Assembly (NCBI RefSeq): GCF_023065955.2
Contig: NW_026623008.1
Location: 18,596,001 to 18,660,000 of the forward strand
DNA length: 64,000 bases
Direction: 5' to 3'
From: Ursus arctos
Lineage: Eukaryota; Chordata; Mammalia; Carnivora; Ursidae
Made by a program: the position numbers and the translations under genes. How positions within the stretch are numbered: the first letter of the stretch is position 1; each line of letters begins with the position of its first letter. Shown here piece after piece: positions 34,985 through 47,710 of the stretch. The notes below the pieces were generated by a model that was not told the origin of the DNA, ran no database searches, and saw nothing but the letters and a program-made list of their open reading frames with translations.

Positions 34985-35570
34985 GGGGTCTTTGGCTTCA
35001 TGCAGGATAGAAATGGAACGTGAGCCAAGAGGAAGTGAGAGCAGATTTTATTGAAGACAGAGAGAGTGCAGGTGTAGACAGAGCATCTGGGAGACGCAGA
35101 AAGGAAAGGGAGAACGAGTCTCTTCTTTGCTTGGGATCTGGGGTTTTTATTGAGGATTGTGGTCTGATGTCCATGTCCTCTCAGGCATCCAGGAACTGGT
35201 CAGAACAAGGACGGGGGTCCAGGTGTCCTCCATAAGTGACTTATTCCTTGGAGCCGGAGGTCTTGGCATCAAGATACCTAGTGTCGGTCTCTAGGGTATG
35301 CCGTTCTTGCCCAGGCTTTCCTTAGATGGTATCTGTTGTGCTGGGAGATTCCAAAGAAATCATGAACTCCTTGATCCTTATGAGGAGGGCTCCATGATTT
35401 ATAGTGTGAGGCAGATGTAAGGCAGGGGTGCAGGTGCCAGCAAGGAGAGAGGCAGGAAAGGGAGCAGAAAAAGCAGTCCTTCGTGGGGTCACTTCAGTTT
35501 GCCTGTGTCACTAGAAGGATCATCAGTCTGACTGTCTAGGATGCAGACTGGACAGTGGGGTGTGATTTAG
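34985..35570 (-). repeat. Possible LTR, unassigned family
   Basis: About 580 bp starting near ttcatgcaggatagaaatgg and including gagagcagattttattgaag and ggggtttttattgaggatt, whose complements carry AATAAA-type signals. Texture (purine-rich start, single-copy look) recalls a lineage-specific LTR in antisense. No flanking duplication was confirmed and no coding sequence is present. Confidence 0.3.
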
Positions 35571-36124
35571 AAATAGTTCACAAAGCCCAGGGAGCCCCAC
35601 GTGGCTCAGAATCCCTGAGCAGGCAGGCTCCTGAGGTTGTGGGCACAACCCTGTAGCCACGCCCTGCCGATCCCTCTCTGTCCCCAGCACCTCCGCATGG
35701 CAGAGACTGTACTCCATGTGTCCCCCCTCATTGACCCCCAAACACCCCATGAGGTGGGGGTCTTTGCCTACTTGCAGATGCGGGAACTGAGAAGGAACTC
35801 CCTCAGGTCGCGTTCCCTGAGGTCTGCGGTGCGTCGGCTCCTGACCTTTCTGCCACGGGCCTGGGTTACAGCCCCCATGCAACCTGGCCCAGTGTCACCG
35901 CTTGTCACCAGGGCTCAGCCGCACTGGGCTGAGGCCTCCCTCCTCTCTGTCCTCCGTTTTGCGCACAGTGGGGTGCCTGTGGACTGGGTCTTCCCATTCT
36001 TCAGCTTCCCCACGAATATTTGTGGAATGGTGCCAGAGACCCCAGCCCCCTCCTGGGCTGAGGCCTGTCTTTGCTACCGAGGGAACCTATGGGAGGCGAA
36101 TCCCTGCTGAGTAGGCCAGCCCTA

Positions 36125-36370
36125 CAAGATGCCCCTGGAATGGCAAGTGTGATGACAGTCACACCAGGTGACGTTTGCACAGCTCTTTACAGTTCATGTA
36201 GCACATTCACTTGTACACATCCTCTCTCTTGAGTTCTAGAAGAACCCCGTGTGGCGTCCAGGGCACATGAGCAGTTGTATTGTGCAGACGAAGGTCAGAG
36301 ACAGTATGCAGCTCACCTGAGGTCACACAGCTGCCAACCTGGGCTCTGACTCCCAGCCCGGAGAACTTTC
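36125..36370 (-). repeat. MIR SINE relic, minus strand
   Basis: Wording: tgcacagctctttacagttc, aggtcacacagctgcc and aacctgggctctgactcc. Confidence 0.65.
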
Positions 36371-36469
36371 CACTCTCAGAATATAATTCTTGCTAGTTTC
36401 TCTCACCTCTGTTCTGGAACCGCTGGGCCCCTGACTGTGGCTTACCATGGCTGTCTGCATCTCTCTGTG

Positions 36470-36660
36470 TTGGAAAGGCAGCTGGTCTCACTTACTAGCT
36501 CCACAACCTTGGGCAGATTGCTTCTCTGACACTCAGTTGTGCCATCCTCTGAGTGGTCAACACCTTCCCCACAAGGCTGTTGCAGGGATTGAAGGTCATG
36601 CAGATAAGACACCTGGCACAGTGATATACTGTGACTTATAATAAGTAATATATATTTGGT
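36470..36660 (+). repeat. MIR SINE relic
   Basis: Wording: cttactagctccacaacctt, gggcagattgcttctctg and gacacctggcacagtgata. Confidence 0.65.
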
Positions 36661-36759
36661 CTTCATCCCATTTCTGGCAGAGCTCCTAAAACACTTGGAA
36701 TTTCCTAAGCACTGAGAGCAATAAATGTGTCTTTTATTATGTAAATTGGGCGACTCTGG

Positions 36760-37480
36760 GACCCCACCTGAGGATAGAGGCTGGTTGCCAGGAGAATCAG
36801 CCACAGGGTGAGAGGGTTTTTCTATTCAGTCCCACCACCGTGACTTCCAGGGACCAGAGAGGGGCTGGTGGTTGAATCAGGAGCCAATTGGCAGTGGTTT
36901 AATTAGTCGTGCCCATGTAATGAAGCCTCCATAAAACCCCAAAAGGAACTGGGCCATGGAGCTTCTGGGGTGGCTGAGCACCCGGAGATCTGGGGAAAGC
37001 ACCACTCCTGGAGAAAGCATGGAAGCTGCGTGCCCTCTGCCCATTCCTTGCCCTCTCCCCATACCTTGCCCCTAAGCATCTCTTCCATCTGGCTGTTCCT
37101 GAGCTGTGTCCTTTTATAATAAACCAGTAAAATGTTTCCTGAGTTCTGTGAAGCACTCTAGCAAATTAATCAAACCCAGAGAGGGGTTTGTGAGAACCAC
37201 TGACTTGAGAGACCGTGGGTCAGAAGCACAGGAACAGGCTGGACTTAGGACTGGTGTCTGAAGGGGGCGGGGGGGGGGGGGTGCTGCGGCAGTCTTGTAG
37301 GACTGAATCCTCCAACTGCGGAATCTGATGCTGTCTCCAGGAAGATAGTGTCAGAACTGAGTTGAATTATAGGGCACCCAGCTGGTGTCTGGAGAATTGC
37401 TTGGTGATATAGGGAAACACCCCCCCACACACACACATAGTGGAATCGGGTTCAGAATCTGTTCCACACCCACTCACTTC
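36760..37480 (+). repeat. Probable old LTR, family uncertain
   Basis: Contains tgtaatgaagcctccataaa, catctcttccatctggctgt, ttcctgagctgtgtcctttt, ataataaaccagtaaaat (a polyadenylation-type signal) and ctgagttctgtgaagc. I recognise this as a dispersed mammalian repeat with LTR-like R/U5 organisation. A G13 run sits at 37269-37281. Confidence 0.5.
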
Positions 37481-38239
37481 CAAGAGAATAAGTAGGACTC
37501 ATGTTCTTCTGCTCCCGGTGGTGCCCCTCTGGTCCGCACACACTCACTCAGCATCCTTCCTGGTGTGGTTGAGACCCTGCAGTGCCCACCAGCGATAGGG
37601 CTTTCCAAAGGTGGAGACGTGGAAATTCCCAAGAGCATTGAGAAGATTTAGCTTGGAGTCCTCAGGGCAGAGGGCAGCCGGTCAGCTGCCTGGAGCCCCA
37701 GCCCTGGGCTCAGGTGTGAGTCAGTTCCTCTGCGCCTCACTGCTCAGCCTCCCCGGGGGACAAGTGACACTAGCAGGAGCCTCAAATGAGCCCTATGTTG
37801 TGCTAAACCAGTGGCTTCTGGGCCAAGGCTTTGGAACCTGGGTTTCAGACAAGCTCCCGCAGGGACTCTGATGTGGATGGCCCCCGTGCCCACCTCTGGG
37901 AACCACTGCCTGGCACTGGACACTGTCCTCTTCTCTCGCCCATCCCTGCCAGGGCCCAGGTGCAGCTCTTCCCTCCTCACCTCTCCCCTCCCAAGCGAAA
38001 ACCACAGAAGCCCTCAGAGGCCTCGCTGCCACATCCCAGCTAGTCTGGCAAACTCGTCCCCACTGCAAGCCCTCCGCAGCTGCCTCAGCCGTTCAGTGGC
38101 CCGTACTGGGGCCAGGGCCTCAAGCAGACTTGGTTTTACCTCACTTGGGAGGTCAGTAAACTGGATGGGCCTCGGGCTCTGAAGCAAAAGGAAACGTGCG
38201 CTGTTCCACCCGGAACAGTTGCTAGGGAACTTCCGTTTC

Positions 38240-38730
38240 ACGTTTTAAAAAATAAATAATATTTACTGTGGACTTGCTTTTATTATAAAAATAGCACAGA
38301 AAGAGAGATAAGCTGAATGAAGAAAGCAAAATTCCTCCATGAGCCTACCCCACACCCCAGGAGAGCGTTGTTAACATTTCGGTATATTTCCTTCCCAACC
38401 GCTCCTCATACATCCACGTGCATATAATTTTTACAAAAGTTGAATTACGCTATTTCAAAATATACTTTTCTTTTAATAAACGACAAACCCTTTCTTTGCT
38501 ATTAAGTCATTATCTACATCATTCCAGTGGCCGCCTGGTGTTCCGTTGCATGGATAAGTCCTAATTTAACACTTCCCTTTGATATTTAGACTATCTTCAT
38601 TTTTCCACCATTCTAAACAATGCTGGAATAAATAGGCATGAAGTTCAATCTTTACAACACCTTTGATTACTTATTTCCTTAGAATAGACTCCTAAGAGGG
38701 AAACTGTGGCATCAGAAGGTCACAAGTGCG
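38240..38730 (-). repeat. Ancient L1-like relic, minus strand
   Basis: Wording: ttgttaacatttcggtatat, ccattctaaacaatgctgg, acttatttccttagaataga and ctcctaagagggaaactgtg, the antisense of an old L1 3' region. Confidence 0.55.
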
Positions 38731-39179
38731 TCTGAATTAGAAAGGTGTGAGGGGGTGAGAGCCTCCAGCAGGGCCCTGAGGCCTGGGGCCTCCTTACAAC
38801 TCCTTGGCCATCAAGTCAGTAGTTTAACCATTCACCTTCTCTGCTCGTTTCCGTCTGTAAAATGGGAACGGTGGGAAGATTCCGAATGTCAGCGGGGAAG
38901 GGCCTGTCCCCTGGTTTTGCACACGGGCTGGAGTGCTTTGCTGAGAAGCTCACAGCAGCCAAGCCGCGAGGCAAGGACTGGAACCCGGGGCCGGGCGAGG
39001 CTCCCAGTCCAGCGCTCTTCACACTCCATCAGATGCGCTGCCACACGCCCTGCCTGTGGCATCCTGGCCCCGAGCTGTGGGCAGGCACTGGCATTGGTGA
39101 CCGCCACCCTGCCAGCTTCATCCTCCCAGCGGCCACCCAAAGTACAGCTGGCATCACCGAGTCCTTGTCATAGTCCTGA

Positions 39180-39390
39180 CACTGCCGTACACTGACCTAA
39201 TTGTCATTCCTCCCAACAGCCTCCGAGGGAGGCAGTCTGGGCCTTGTTTTATGAGTGAGGAGGGAAACTGAGGCTCAGAGGAGGCGCCTCCACTAAGGCC
39301 ACGTCGCCGGGAGTGCGAGGAGCCAGGTTCACATCCAAGCCTGACTCCAGTGCCCGACGCAGCGCCCTCTCCCACTCAGCGCTGGCAGCT
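39180..39390 (-). repeat. MIR SINE relic, minus strand, just before an exon
   Basis: Wording: ttgttttatgagtgaggag, gaaactgaggctcagagg and aagcctgactccagtgcc. It ends about 90 bp before the exon at 39481. Confidence 0.6.
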
Positions 39391-39480
39391 CCTGGGTCCG
39401 GCCGCCGGCAGGAGCGGCGTGGGGCAGGGATGGCGCCCACCCAGCCCCATTCATGATGCCCCGTGCTTCTTCCTTTACAG

Positions 39481-39575
39481 GTGTTCCGAGTAAAGGCCAT
39501 CAAGCTGGGAGAGAAGCTTCTGCCGGCCTTCAACACCCCCACGGGAATCCCAAAAGGTGTTGTGAACTTCAAAAG
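39481..39575 (+). CDS. MAN1C1: MAN1C1 exon with the FNTPTGIP motif
   Basis: This 95 nt exon follows the pyrimidine-rich acceptor ttcttcctttacag and ends before gtagga, a weaker but normal GT donor. It encodes 31 residues, starting VFRVKAIKLGEKLLPAFN and ending GVVNFK, plus two bases (AG) of a Ser codon completed by the next exon (intron phase 2). The N-T-P-T-G-I-P turn is conserved in GH47 enzymes and lies near the substrate-binding face. The preceding intron, 6.2 kb, is one of the longest between exons here. Confidence 0.94.
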
Positions 39576-41413
39576 GTAGGACATCTGGTTTCCTGCTTGT
39601 GGCTTTGGCTGTATCTGTGCAGAAATTGAGGCACAGGGAGAGGTCAGGACCTGCCTTGGGAATCACAGCGAGTCAGTGGCACAGTGGAGATGAGCCTTAG
39701 CCACGGGCTTTCCAGGGCTGATGTTTGTCACCAAACCTGGGACTTAGGATTCATAAGGCCTGATCTTCCATAGCTGGGGAGGGGGCAGCTGGTCTGTGGT
39801 CGTCCCCCAACACTGCCTTGACTCACAGCCCTACAGAAGTGCCCTGCTAGGGTAGGAGCCAGGAGGCACATCACACCCTCCCCCCACTGGGAGGTACCCC
39901 AAACCGCTAGGGGGGTCTTGAGACCCTGAGCAGAGAGACCTCTGGGCTGGGTCTCAGGAACCCAGTGTCAGAAGCCAGAGGAGTTTCTGGGGGCATCAAA
40001 CCCAAGGAGGCTTGGACTCCAAGGAATAAAGGCCCTAGCCAAGTTCACATAAGCCAGTAACTGACCATTCCTGGACACAAACCCAGGACTTCCAACACCA
40101 TTTTTAATAATACTTATTGGAATTTCCCCTCTTTAAAAATAATAAGTTCTCATTGCAGAAAATGTGGATTATATCAAAAGTGTTAGATAAGACCGGAAAA
40201 CTCCCATGTGGTTCCACTAATCAAAGAAACCACCGGTAATGCTTCTTTCTACCGGCTTGGTTTTAAAACATTGATTCTTATTGGCTGCTTTCATGATTTT
40301 CCTTCCTGATCTATTGCTTAATTCAGTGTGTGAACTAGAGACTTTCTGGGTGGTCAGTAAGTCACAGAATGTCAGACTGGAAGGGACCTGGGCTATGCAA
40401 TGAGAGAAGGGTAGAGCCAGGGCTGCTGCCGGGTCCAGCTCCAAAGCCTGTGGGCTGCTTACCTGCCCCCAGCGAGGCTGCCCTTCCCTCCCGTGGGGAT
40501 GGGAGTGTGCGTATATCCACTCATTTTCCAGATGTGGTGACTGAGACCCAGAGAGGGGAAGGGATGGGGTCAGAGTCAAGAGAACTAATAGCCAGCCAGC
40601 CTGATGACCCATGAACCTTAATGAGCACGAGTCTTGCTCCTGGGGACCCCCAGTGCCCCGCTGTCTTGCCTTTCCTCACTCTCTTCTCCTACCCGTCACT
40701 TTCTTCTCGCAGCTTCCCTCACCGGCAAAGGCCAGCTCACCGGCCACCGGTGCCATTAAAGCCACTAGAAGCATTTTCGCCTCTCCTGGCCTCCAGGCAC
40801 TCTGTCTGCCTCCTGTGGCCTCGTCACATGCCCCTTCATGTTCCCCACTGGCCTGGGAGCTTCCTGAGGATGGGATCCATGTCCAATTCTTTGCTCATTC
40901 CTTCAACAAATATCTGTGTTCAGGTCCGTGTGCAGGATAGGAGATGAACCACGACACTGTGCCGACCACTACTGAGCAGTTCCATGTGCCCATTGTGCTA
41001 AGTGTTTCCGGTTTCCAGACGTTGCCTCACCAAGTACTCCTCACAGCAACCCTTTGTTGCAATATTATCCCCATTATTCAGAGTCTCGGAGAGGTGAAGT
41101 AACTTGCCCAAAGTCTAGGTAATTGGGGATAAGATTTAAGCCCGTTTTGTTAGAGACTGAAAGCTCTGCTCTTAGCTCCTGCCAGGCCATCCCTCAGACA
41201 GGAGCCCTGCTGTCCCTGCAGGAGCAGACCCCCGGGAGACATTGTAGATGGCACCCAGGCACTCCCCAGGGCCATTCTTGAGGCTCTACCACAACCCTGA
41301 GTCTGGGAGGAAGGCTGTGATATTTCCATCTCAGCAGGCTTCCCCGTTCCATCTCCTGAAGTGTTGTCTTACCTCAGGACTCTCGATCCAGTGGTAGCTC
41401 CCGCCAGCTGCCT

Positions 41414-41432
41414 GGGGGGGGGGGGGGGGGGG
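41414..41432. repeat. G19 homopolymer
   Basis: Nineteen consecutive G on the plus (transcribed sense) strand, within intron. It could form G-quadruplex structure and is prone to length error. Confidence 0.9.
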
Positions 41433-41615
41433 AGCGCTGGGCTCCGGTCAAGTGCCTCCGTGCCTCAGCTTCCTCTCTGTCCTAGGGAGGTCCTACTCTT
41501 TCGGCCGGCCTGCCGGGGGCCTCACAGAGGAGAGGGGACTCGCCTGCCCCTTCACTTACTGTCTCTGTGTCGGAGAACATTCCTGCGGTGTGACCTCACA
41601 TAAACCTCACCATAG

Positions 41616-41803
41616 GGACACCTGGGTGGCTCAGTTGGTTAAGCAACTGCCTTCAGCTCAGGGCACGATCTCAGGGTCCTGGGATCGAGTCCCACATCGG
41701 GCTCCCTGCTCAGCGGGGAGCCTGCTTCTCCCTCTGCCTGCTGCTCCCGCTGCTTGTGCTCTCTCTCTCTGACAAATAAATACAATCTTAAAAAAAAATA
41801 AAT
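41616..41803 (+). repeat. CAN-SINE, sense strand
   Basis: It begins ggacacctgggtggctcag, contains tgggatcgagtcccacat and ends in an A-rich tail. Flanks are aaacctcaccatag (41602-41615) and aaatctcaccacag (41804-41817), with two differences. Confidence 0.93.
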
Positions 41804-42749
41804 AAATCTCACCACAGGCCACAGAGGGGCCCCCAGGCTAATCGAATCCCATTCTCCGTGCCAGGGTTGATTTCTCAGAGCCGGACATTTGGATCTCTGC
41901 TCAGATCCCTTTCCCACGAACACGGATCCTGGAGAAACAAGCCCACTGTCATGGAGCCGAGACACAGAGTATCTTTGTGGCCTCTGTCCCAGGGCTAGCT
42001 TCTTGGGCCTCACTGCCTGGAGTCTGGGATAGGACCTTAGCTCAGTCATCCTTCCCTCGTCTGTGCATGGCACTGCCCTGGCTGTCTGCCTTACCCCTGT
42101 CCCTCAGAGCCCGGACCGGATGCGACACAGATCCCGACATTTCTGATTAAGAAAATGCATTTATTTTGAGGCTATTTGCATGCTGCCAGTGCTGTATACA
42201 TATGTATGTACATGCATATTTTCTGGCAACACCTCCCTTTCATTTTCTGGGTAAGAGAGTCTGTTGCTAAAAAAATGCCTCCCTGTTCCACCCCGGGGAA
42301 TGTCAGGGACGTTTACGGCCCGCGGGGCGCGGAGTTTGCTCTTTGGAGAGGGCCTGCTGGTGGGAGCTGGACCGCCCGTTGCTGCCCCTTGCTCTGGGCT
42401 TAGCTCGCTCTGGGCAGCTTTAGGAGGAAGCACCAGACTGGGTCCCAGCGGGAGGGTAGACAGCTAGGCCCTGCCCGGAAGTGAGGCTGACTGCTCCTCC
42501 CCATCTGGGAGGCAGAGGTGGGGACAGCGGTGACCTGTGACCTGCAAGGGACCACTGAATCTGAGAGGGTGGCCGTGGCCAGTCCAAAGATTAATTTCTC
42601 TCACACATGCAGACACACTTGACTGCCACCCACCCCAGTCATGCAGGCTGAGATACACAGGTTCGCCCGTGTCACACACTCGTGCCTCCGCACGCTTCCA
42701 CACACATACGCATCTACATAGGCACGCCGCACGCAGATACCTGCGTCTT

Positions 42750-42960
42750 AGTAATTGCTAGCGCTTCTCGAGCATTCACTGTGCGCCAAACATGATGTGA
42801 GCGCGTGATCCGGTTCTCTCTCTTCAATCTCACGATGACCACACCAGTGAAGACAATGAGCAGGAGAGAGGTGAGGTAGCTTACCCACGGTCACACAGCA
42901 GTAGAGCGAAGTCAGAATTAGCATCCAGGTCTGTCTGGCTCCAGAGTTCACACACGAGTG
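42750..42960 (-). repeat. MIR SINE relic, minus strand
   Basis: Wording: cattcactgtgcgccaaac, cacggtcacacagcagtag and tctgtctggctccagagtt. Confidence 0.65.
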
Positions 42961-43199
42961 CACACTCAGGCGTACAGATACCCATGGGAGCTTCTGCCGT
43001 GCTGGGGAGGGGCACTGGGGAGTGACCCCGTCTGCCAGGGGAGAGAGCACAGGCTGCAGACCCACTTGCAGGCTTAACAGCCTAGGAGGGAGGCAGAGGG
43101 CAGAGCCTCCGTTAGCCCGTTGCCTTGCAGGGCTGACGGAAGGCCCTCCTGGTCTCCGGATGCTGTCCAGAACAGGTGCATTTGGGGCACGAAGTACCT

Positions 43200-43400
43200 A
43201 GGATTTGGATTTGGATTCAGCGCTACCAGTTCTGTCACTTGCCGTGGGACCTTGGAGAAGGGTCTCCCCCTCTCTGAGTCTGAGCATCTTTACCTATGAA
43301 ATAAGAATCATGGCATCTACCTCCAAAGTTGGATGTGAAGATAAGACACTACAGCTGTGTGGCACCCATCAGGAACTCAATAACTCAAACAATAATTTTA
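43200..43400 (+). repeat. MIR SINE relic
   Basis: Wording: ccagttctgtcacttgccg, ctctctgagtctgagcatc and acccatcaggaactcaataa. Confidence 0.65.
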
Positions 43401-43974
43401 ATAAGCTATAAGCACATGATTTATATGTGCATAATTACATAACGTGAAAAATGACAGTACTTCCATGCCTAATTTATACCTCACGGTAGCTCTCTGAGGT
43501 GTGGGTACTGTCCTTTAACAGATGAGGAAACAGGGCGAGAGAGATCAGCCGACCTGCCCGAAGTCATCTGGCCAGGCGCTGTGGAAGCCGGCATTTGAAG
43601 ACAAGCAGGAGAGGGAAGGCGCCCACCCACTGCCCGCCTCTGCGCAGCCCTGGTCTGCCTGTCTGCCAGGCTGGCTCCACTGCAGGGAGCCCACTCGGGA
43701 GGGAGGGGACAGGAAGGAGAGGCTCATGTGGGGGAAAACAAGAACAAAAGACAGCTGAGTGACCGGTGGCTGTTTTGACCTTGAATTTCTCTGCAAGGGC
43801 AGGAAGCATCCATTATTCAGGAAACCCTCTGTGGGTTCCCACGGCTCCCACTGAGCTAGCTGGAGAGAGAAGTCTCACTTGGCCTGAGGGGAAGAGGGAC
43901 AAAGAGGGGACACCTTCCCCTTCCCTCTGGGTGGATGTGGGGCCATCTGGGTGGGAGACCGTTAGGGGATGCGC

Positions 43975-44160
43975 TGAGCCCAGTCTGAATCTGGCCTCCA
44001 CCACCTACAGCTCCGACCTTCTGATAACTTACTTCCCTCTCTGGGCCTCAGTTTCCTCTTCGTATATTGGGATGAATGACGCTTTACCTTGTGGGCTTTA
44101 AATGAAGTCAAGATGCAAAGAGCTTGACCCAGCGCCTGGGATCTGTAGTGGCTCAATACA
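43975..44160 (+). repeat. MIR SINE relic
   Basis: Wording: cctccaccacctacagctc, ctctgggcctcagtttcctc and gcgcctgggatctgtag. Confidence 0.65.
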
Positions 44161-45029
44161 CAGAAGCTGTTTCATTTATGATCCACGAGCCAGGTCTCCC
44201 CTCTCTGTGCAGCCCATCCTTCCCCACCTGCCCCCAAGTCAGGGAAATGCCCAAAGAGGTGGAGACAGGAAGAAGGGGCCAATGGTCATCTCTGTGTGTT
44301 GAGGCCACCTGCTCCATAAGATCCTAAAACTCTAGTCCTCTGTTTCTGGAAATTGACACTGATGAGTTTGATTTCAGAGGCTATATTCAGGCCAGATAAT
44401 GGAGTTTGGAGGGGAGAGGGGCAGCCTCAGGAGAGCCCCAGCCCACCCCAGGAAAAGGGGTGCCCCTCAGATGGCAAACCATGACCTCCCAGACCCACCT
44501 TCTCCCACGCCTACCTCCCTAGGTCCTGTCCTGGGCAGACAGAGGCCAGTTCCTAGGGAGGCAGACCTATCCCAGCAAGGAAGTGGAGGGGCTTCCCAGA
44601 GGCTGGGGCAGAGCCAGCCCCCTCAGCCTGCTCCCTGGAGCCCCTACAGAGAGGGGGCACTTACTCCACCCTGCTGTGTCCCTGCCCTGTCCCCCTGGTT
44701 GTCCTAAACTTCGCACAGGAAAGATCATCATGATACATATGAGGAAACTGAGACACGGGGAGAGGAAGCAGCTTGCCCAAGGCCACCCCCATTCTGCACT
44801 TTGCTCTTCCCTCTTCACCCCACAAAAGCCCTAGGAACAGAGACCAGGACCACTTCCCCTTGCCCAGTTTGATGATGCAGGAGCTCAGGCGCGTGAGGCA
44901 GGGAAGGTTTGCCCAAGGCCTCTCAGCTAACAAGCTTGACCCCGGCCTCGTGGCTACAGAGATTTAAGTGTAAACACCTGGAAAAGCCGCGTCCTTGCTC
45001 GTTATTATATAATGAAAAGAGGCAGACCA

Positions 45030-45165
45030 CACAGTGGTTAGGACCGGCTCTGGCGTCAGGCCAGCATTGGGTCCCGGTTGCTCCACATGCTGTATGATGG
45101 CGAGTGGGCGACGTCACCATCCCAAGCCTTGTTTTCCTCATCTGTGAGAGGGACAGATGGGAGGA
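45030..45165 (+). repeat. MIR SINE relic
   Basis: Wording: cacagtggttaggaccgg, ctctggcgtcaggccagc and ttttcctcatctgtgagag. Confidence 0.6.
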
Positions 45166-45940
45166 TTACCCCACCTCTGTGCTCTTCCTCCTTGGAAGCA
45201 CCCAGTATCTGGAAGCGGGACTGAGACAGCCTTCTCCCGCGAGGACCTGTCTGAGGTGTTCATGAGACACACGTGATTAACAGCTAAGGAGAGCTTTACT
45301 CCGAGAGCCCCTGCCTCTTTTATTCCCTAACCTTGGACCTCCCGGGGAGCCTGCAGCTCTGGGCACGTGGTCATACCAGAGCCACCTGCCCGTCAGGTGT
45401 GGGTTCCACAGAATTCCAGGAGGGGCCATTGTGTCTCCTTGGGCAGCACAGCGGGCAGGACAGCGTGGGGAGAGGGAAAGAGCCAGGTGGGGTCCCCGCT
45501 TTTCATCTGCCCTCGTTCCGACCCCAGCCACAGCAGTGTACCCTCCGCACACAGCGCCACGGACCATGAAGTGGCCGGACTGCTGCGGGGTCTGTGTGGC
45601 CCCTGACGGCATTGTCCATATCACCTGTAAATTTAGCATAACTTGGGTGCCAAGTCTTGGCCACCAAGGCAGCTCTGCTACCGTCCTTGAGCCCATACGT
45701 CTCCCAAGGGCTGCTTGATGTAGAAACAAAGAAGAGTGCAGGTAGACCGGCCTGGGTTCAGGTCGCCTTCAGCAAGCTGTTCACTGACCTCTGTGTACGG
45801 ACTCCCAGGGAGGAGTATTGGAGATCGGATGGTCAGAAGCTCCCAGGAAAGGGCCCGGCATGCTCTGTGTCAGGGTGCTCCCCCACTGAGCAGTCCCTGT
45901 ACTCTCAGCAGGGGCGCCAGCCCCACCAGCAGCGGGGTGA

Positions 45941-46297
<357 letters not shown>

Positions 46298-47479
46298 TGA
46301 GGCTGCCAGCGAGGTTTTCACCGGGGCTGTCAGCTCAGCAGCAAGCACGCATATGTGGAATCCGGAGAGAGTGCACGAACTGACATCCAGGCACCCGCTC
46401 GCGTTGGCAGGAATTGGCCACCGGGTGCAAAAGTCCCCTTTCCAGAGACACAGTTAACTTCTTCATGTGAGATCTGCTGCCTTTTCCTTCCAGATGCCCG
46501 CCTAGCTCATGTTGTCAGCAGGCTGGCAAAGCGATTTCACTCACGGCAGAGGCACACGGCTGTTCTTCCTCATTGTTACCGGGCTGGCGCGGGCACGAGG
46601 GGTGCTGAGAGCTATAGCATCCAGGCTGTCAGCCAGCGTGACAGCTGCCCCTCCTGCCCCTCTGCGACACCCTCCAGAAGAAGGTGACGGCACTTGGGAG
46701 TCCCACTGCCTGGAAGTGTCTCTGCGGGTCTAACCCTAAACCCAAGGAAGGGAACGGTACACACACCATCCTCAGATGGCACTCAGGGTCCATCAGCAAT
46801 TGTCCCTTCCTGAGTCCTGCCTCGGGAGATGACATCCAGCCTCCAAGAATATCCCTTTGGAGGCGCCTCCACTCCCAAAGCCTTCCCTTCTCTGAAGGTT
46901 AGACTCTTGGGGTGCCAAGGGAGCTGGGAGATCATAGATTCACACCTCCACCCAGCAGCTCCCAGTCTTGTGTCCACCAGCCAGCCTCAAAGCATCACCC
47001 TGTGTGCCTCTAGGAAATACATCCCTGGGCATTACCCAGGCCCAGGAATCTGCATTTTTAATAAGCACCCATGTGCTTTTTGATGCTAGATTTAAGAGCA
47101 CTGCTTATTCAGTGTGGGAATCCCTCCGAACATTCTTGGGAAGCTCAAGAAGAGCTTTTTAGCCCCTCAATCACGTCCTCTGGTTTGGGGCTCACTACCC
47201 CCCTCACATAGCCTGTCCTGTCAGCCCTGCCTTCAGAGCCTGTAGTGGGAGGCCTCTGCCACCCTGTGACACCCCACCTTGCAAGTTCATGGAAGAAGGT
47301 CCATCCCACTTCCTGATGGGTCTTATTTACTGATCCGTTTTCCTACCTCCAAGCCCTCCCTCCCCCAGCCTCCCTGTTTCCTTTGCTCTTGAGTCAAACT
47401 CCTCTTGGAAGGTTGTGACTGGCTCACGCCGGAGCAGGACGGAGCTCACTCTAGTCCCCGGCTAGTCTGGACAAACGAG

Positions 47480-47710
47480 CTACGAGTGCCCAAGCGCCTA
47501 CTACGTGTTGGGTACCTCATAGCGTCTCTAATCACCCCTCCAAACCCTGAGGTGGGTCTCCTTGTTATCCACATTTTACAGAGGAGGACACTGAGACTCA
47601 GAGGTTCAGTCACTTATCCTGGGTCATCTAGCGGGTCAGGGATAAAGCTAGGATTCAGGCCCAGGACTTTCTGACTCCGAAGCCCACATTCTTTCTAGAC
47701 CAGATTAGTA
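47480..47710 (-). repeat. MIR SINE relic, minus strand
   Basis: Wording: cctactacgtgttgggtac, ccacattttacagaggagg, acactgagactcagaggtt and ctttctgactccgaagccc. Confidence 0.68.

Larger units (their letters stand above)
33325..39480 (+). other. MAN1C1: MAN1C1 intron, 6.2 kb
   Basis: Phase 0, gtaagt to tttacag. Contents: MIR relics (33340-33460, 33940-34080, 36125-36370, 36470-36660, 38790-38900, 39180-39390), two LTR-like blocks (34985-35570, 36760-37480) and an AT-rich LINE relic (38240-38730). The stretch 34140-34980 is unassigned. Confidence 0.8.
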
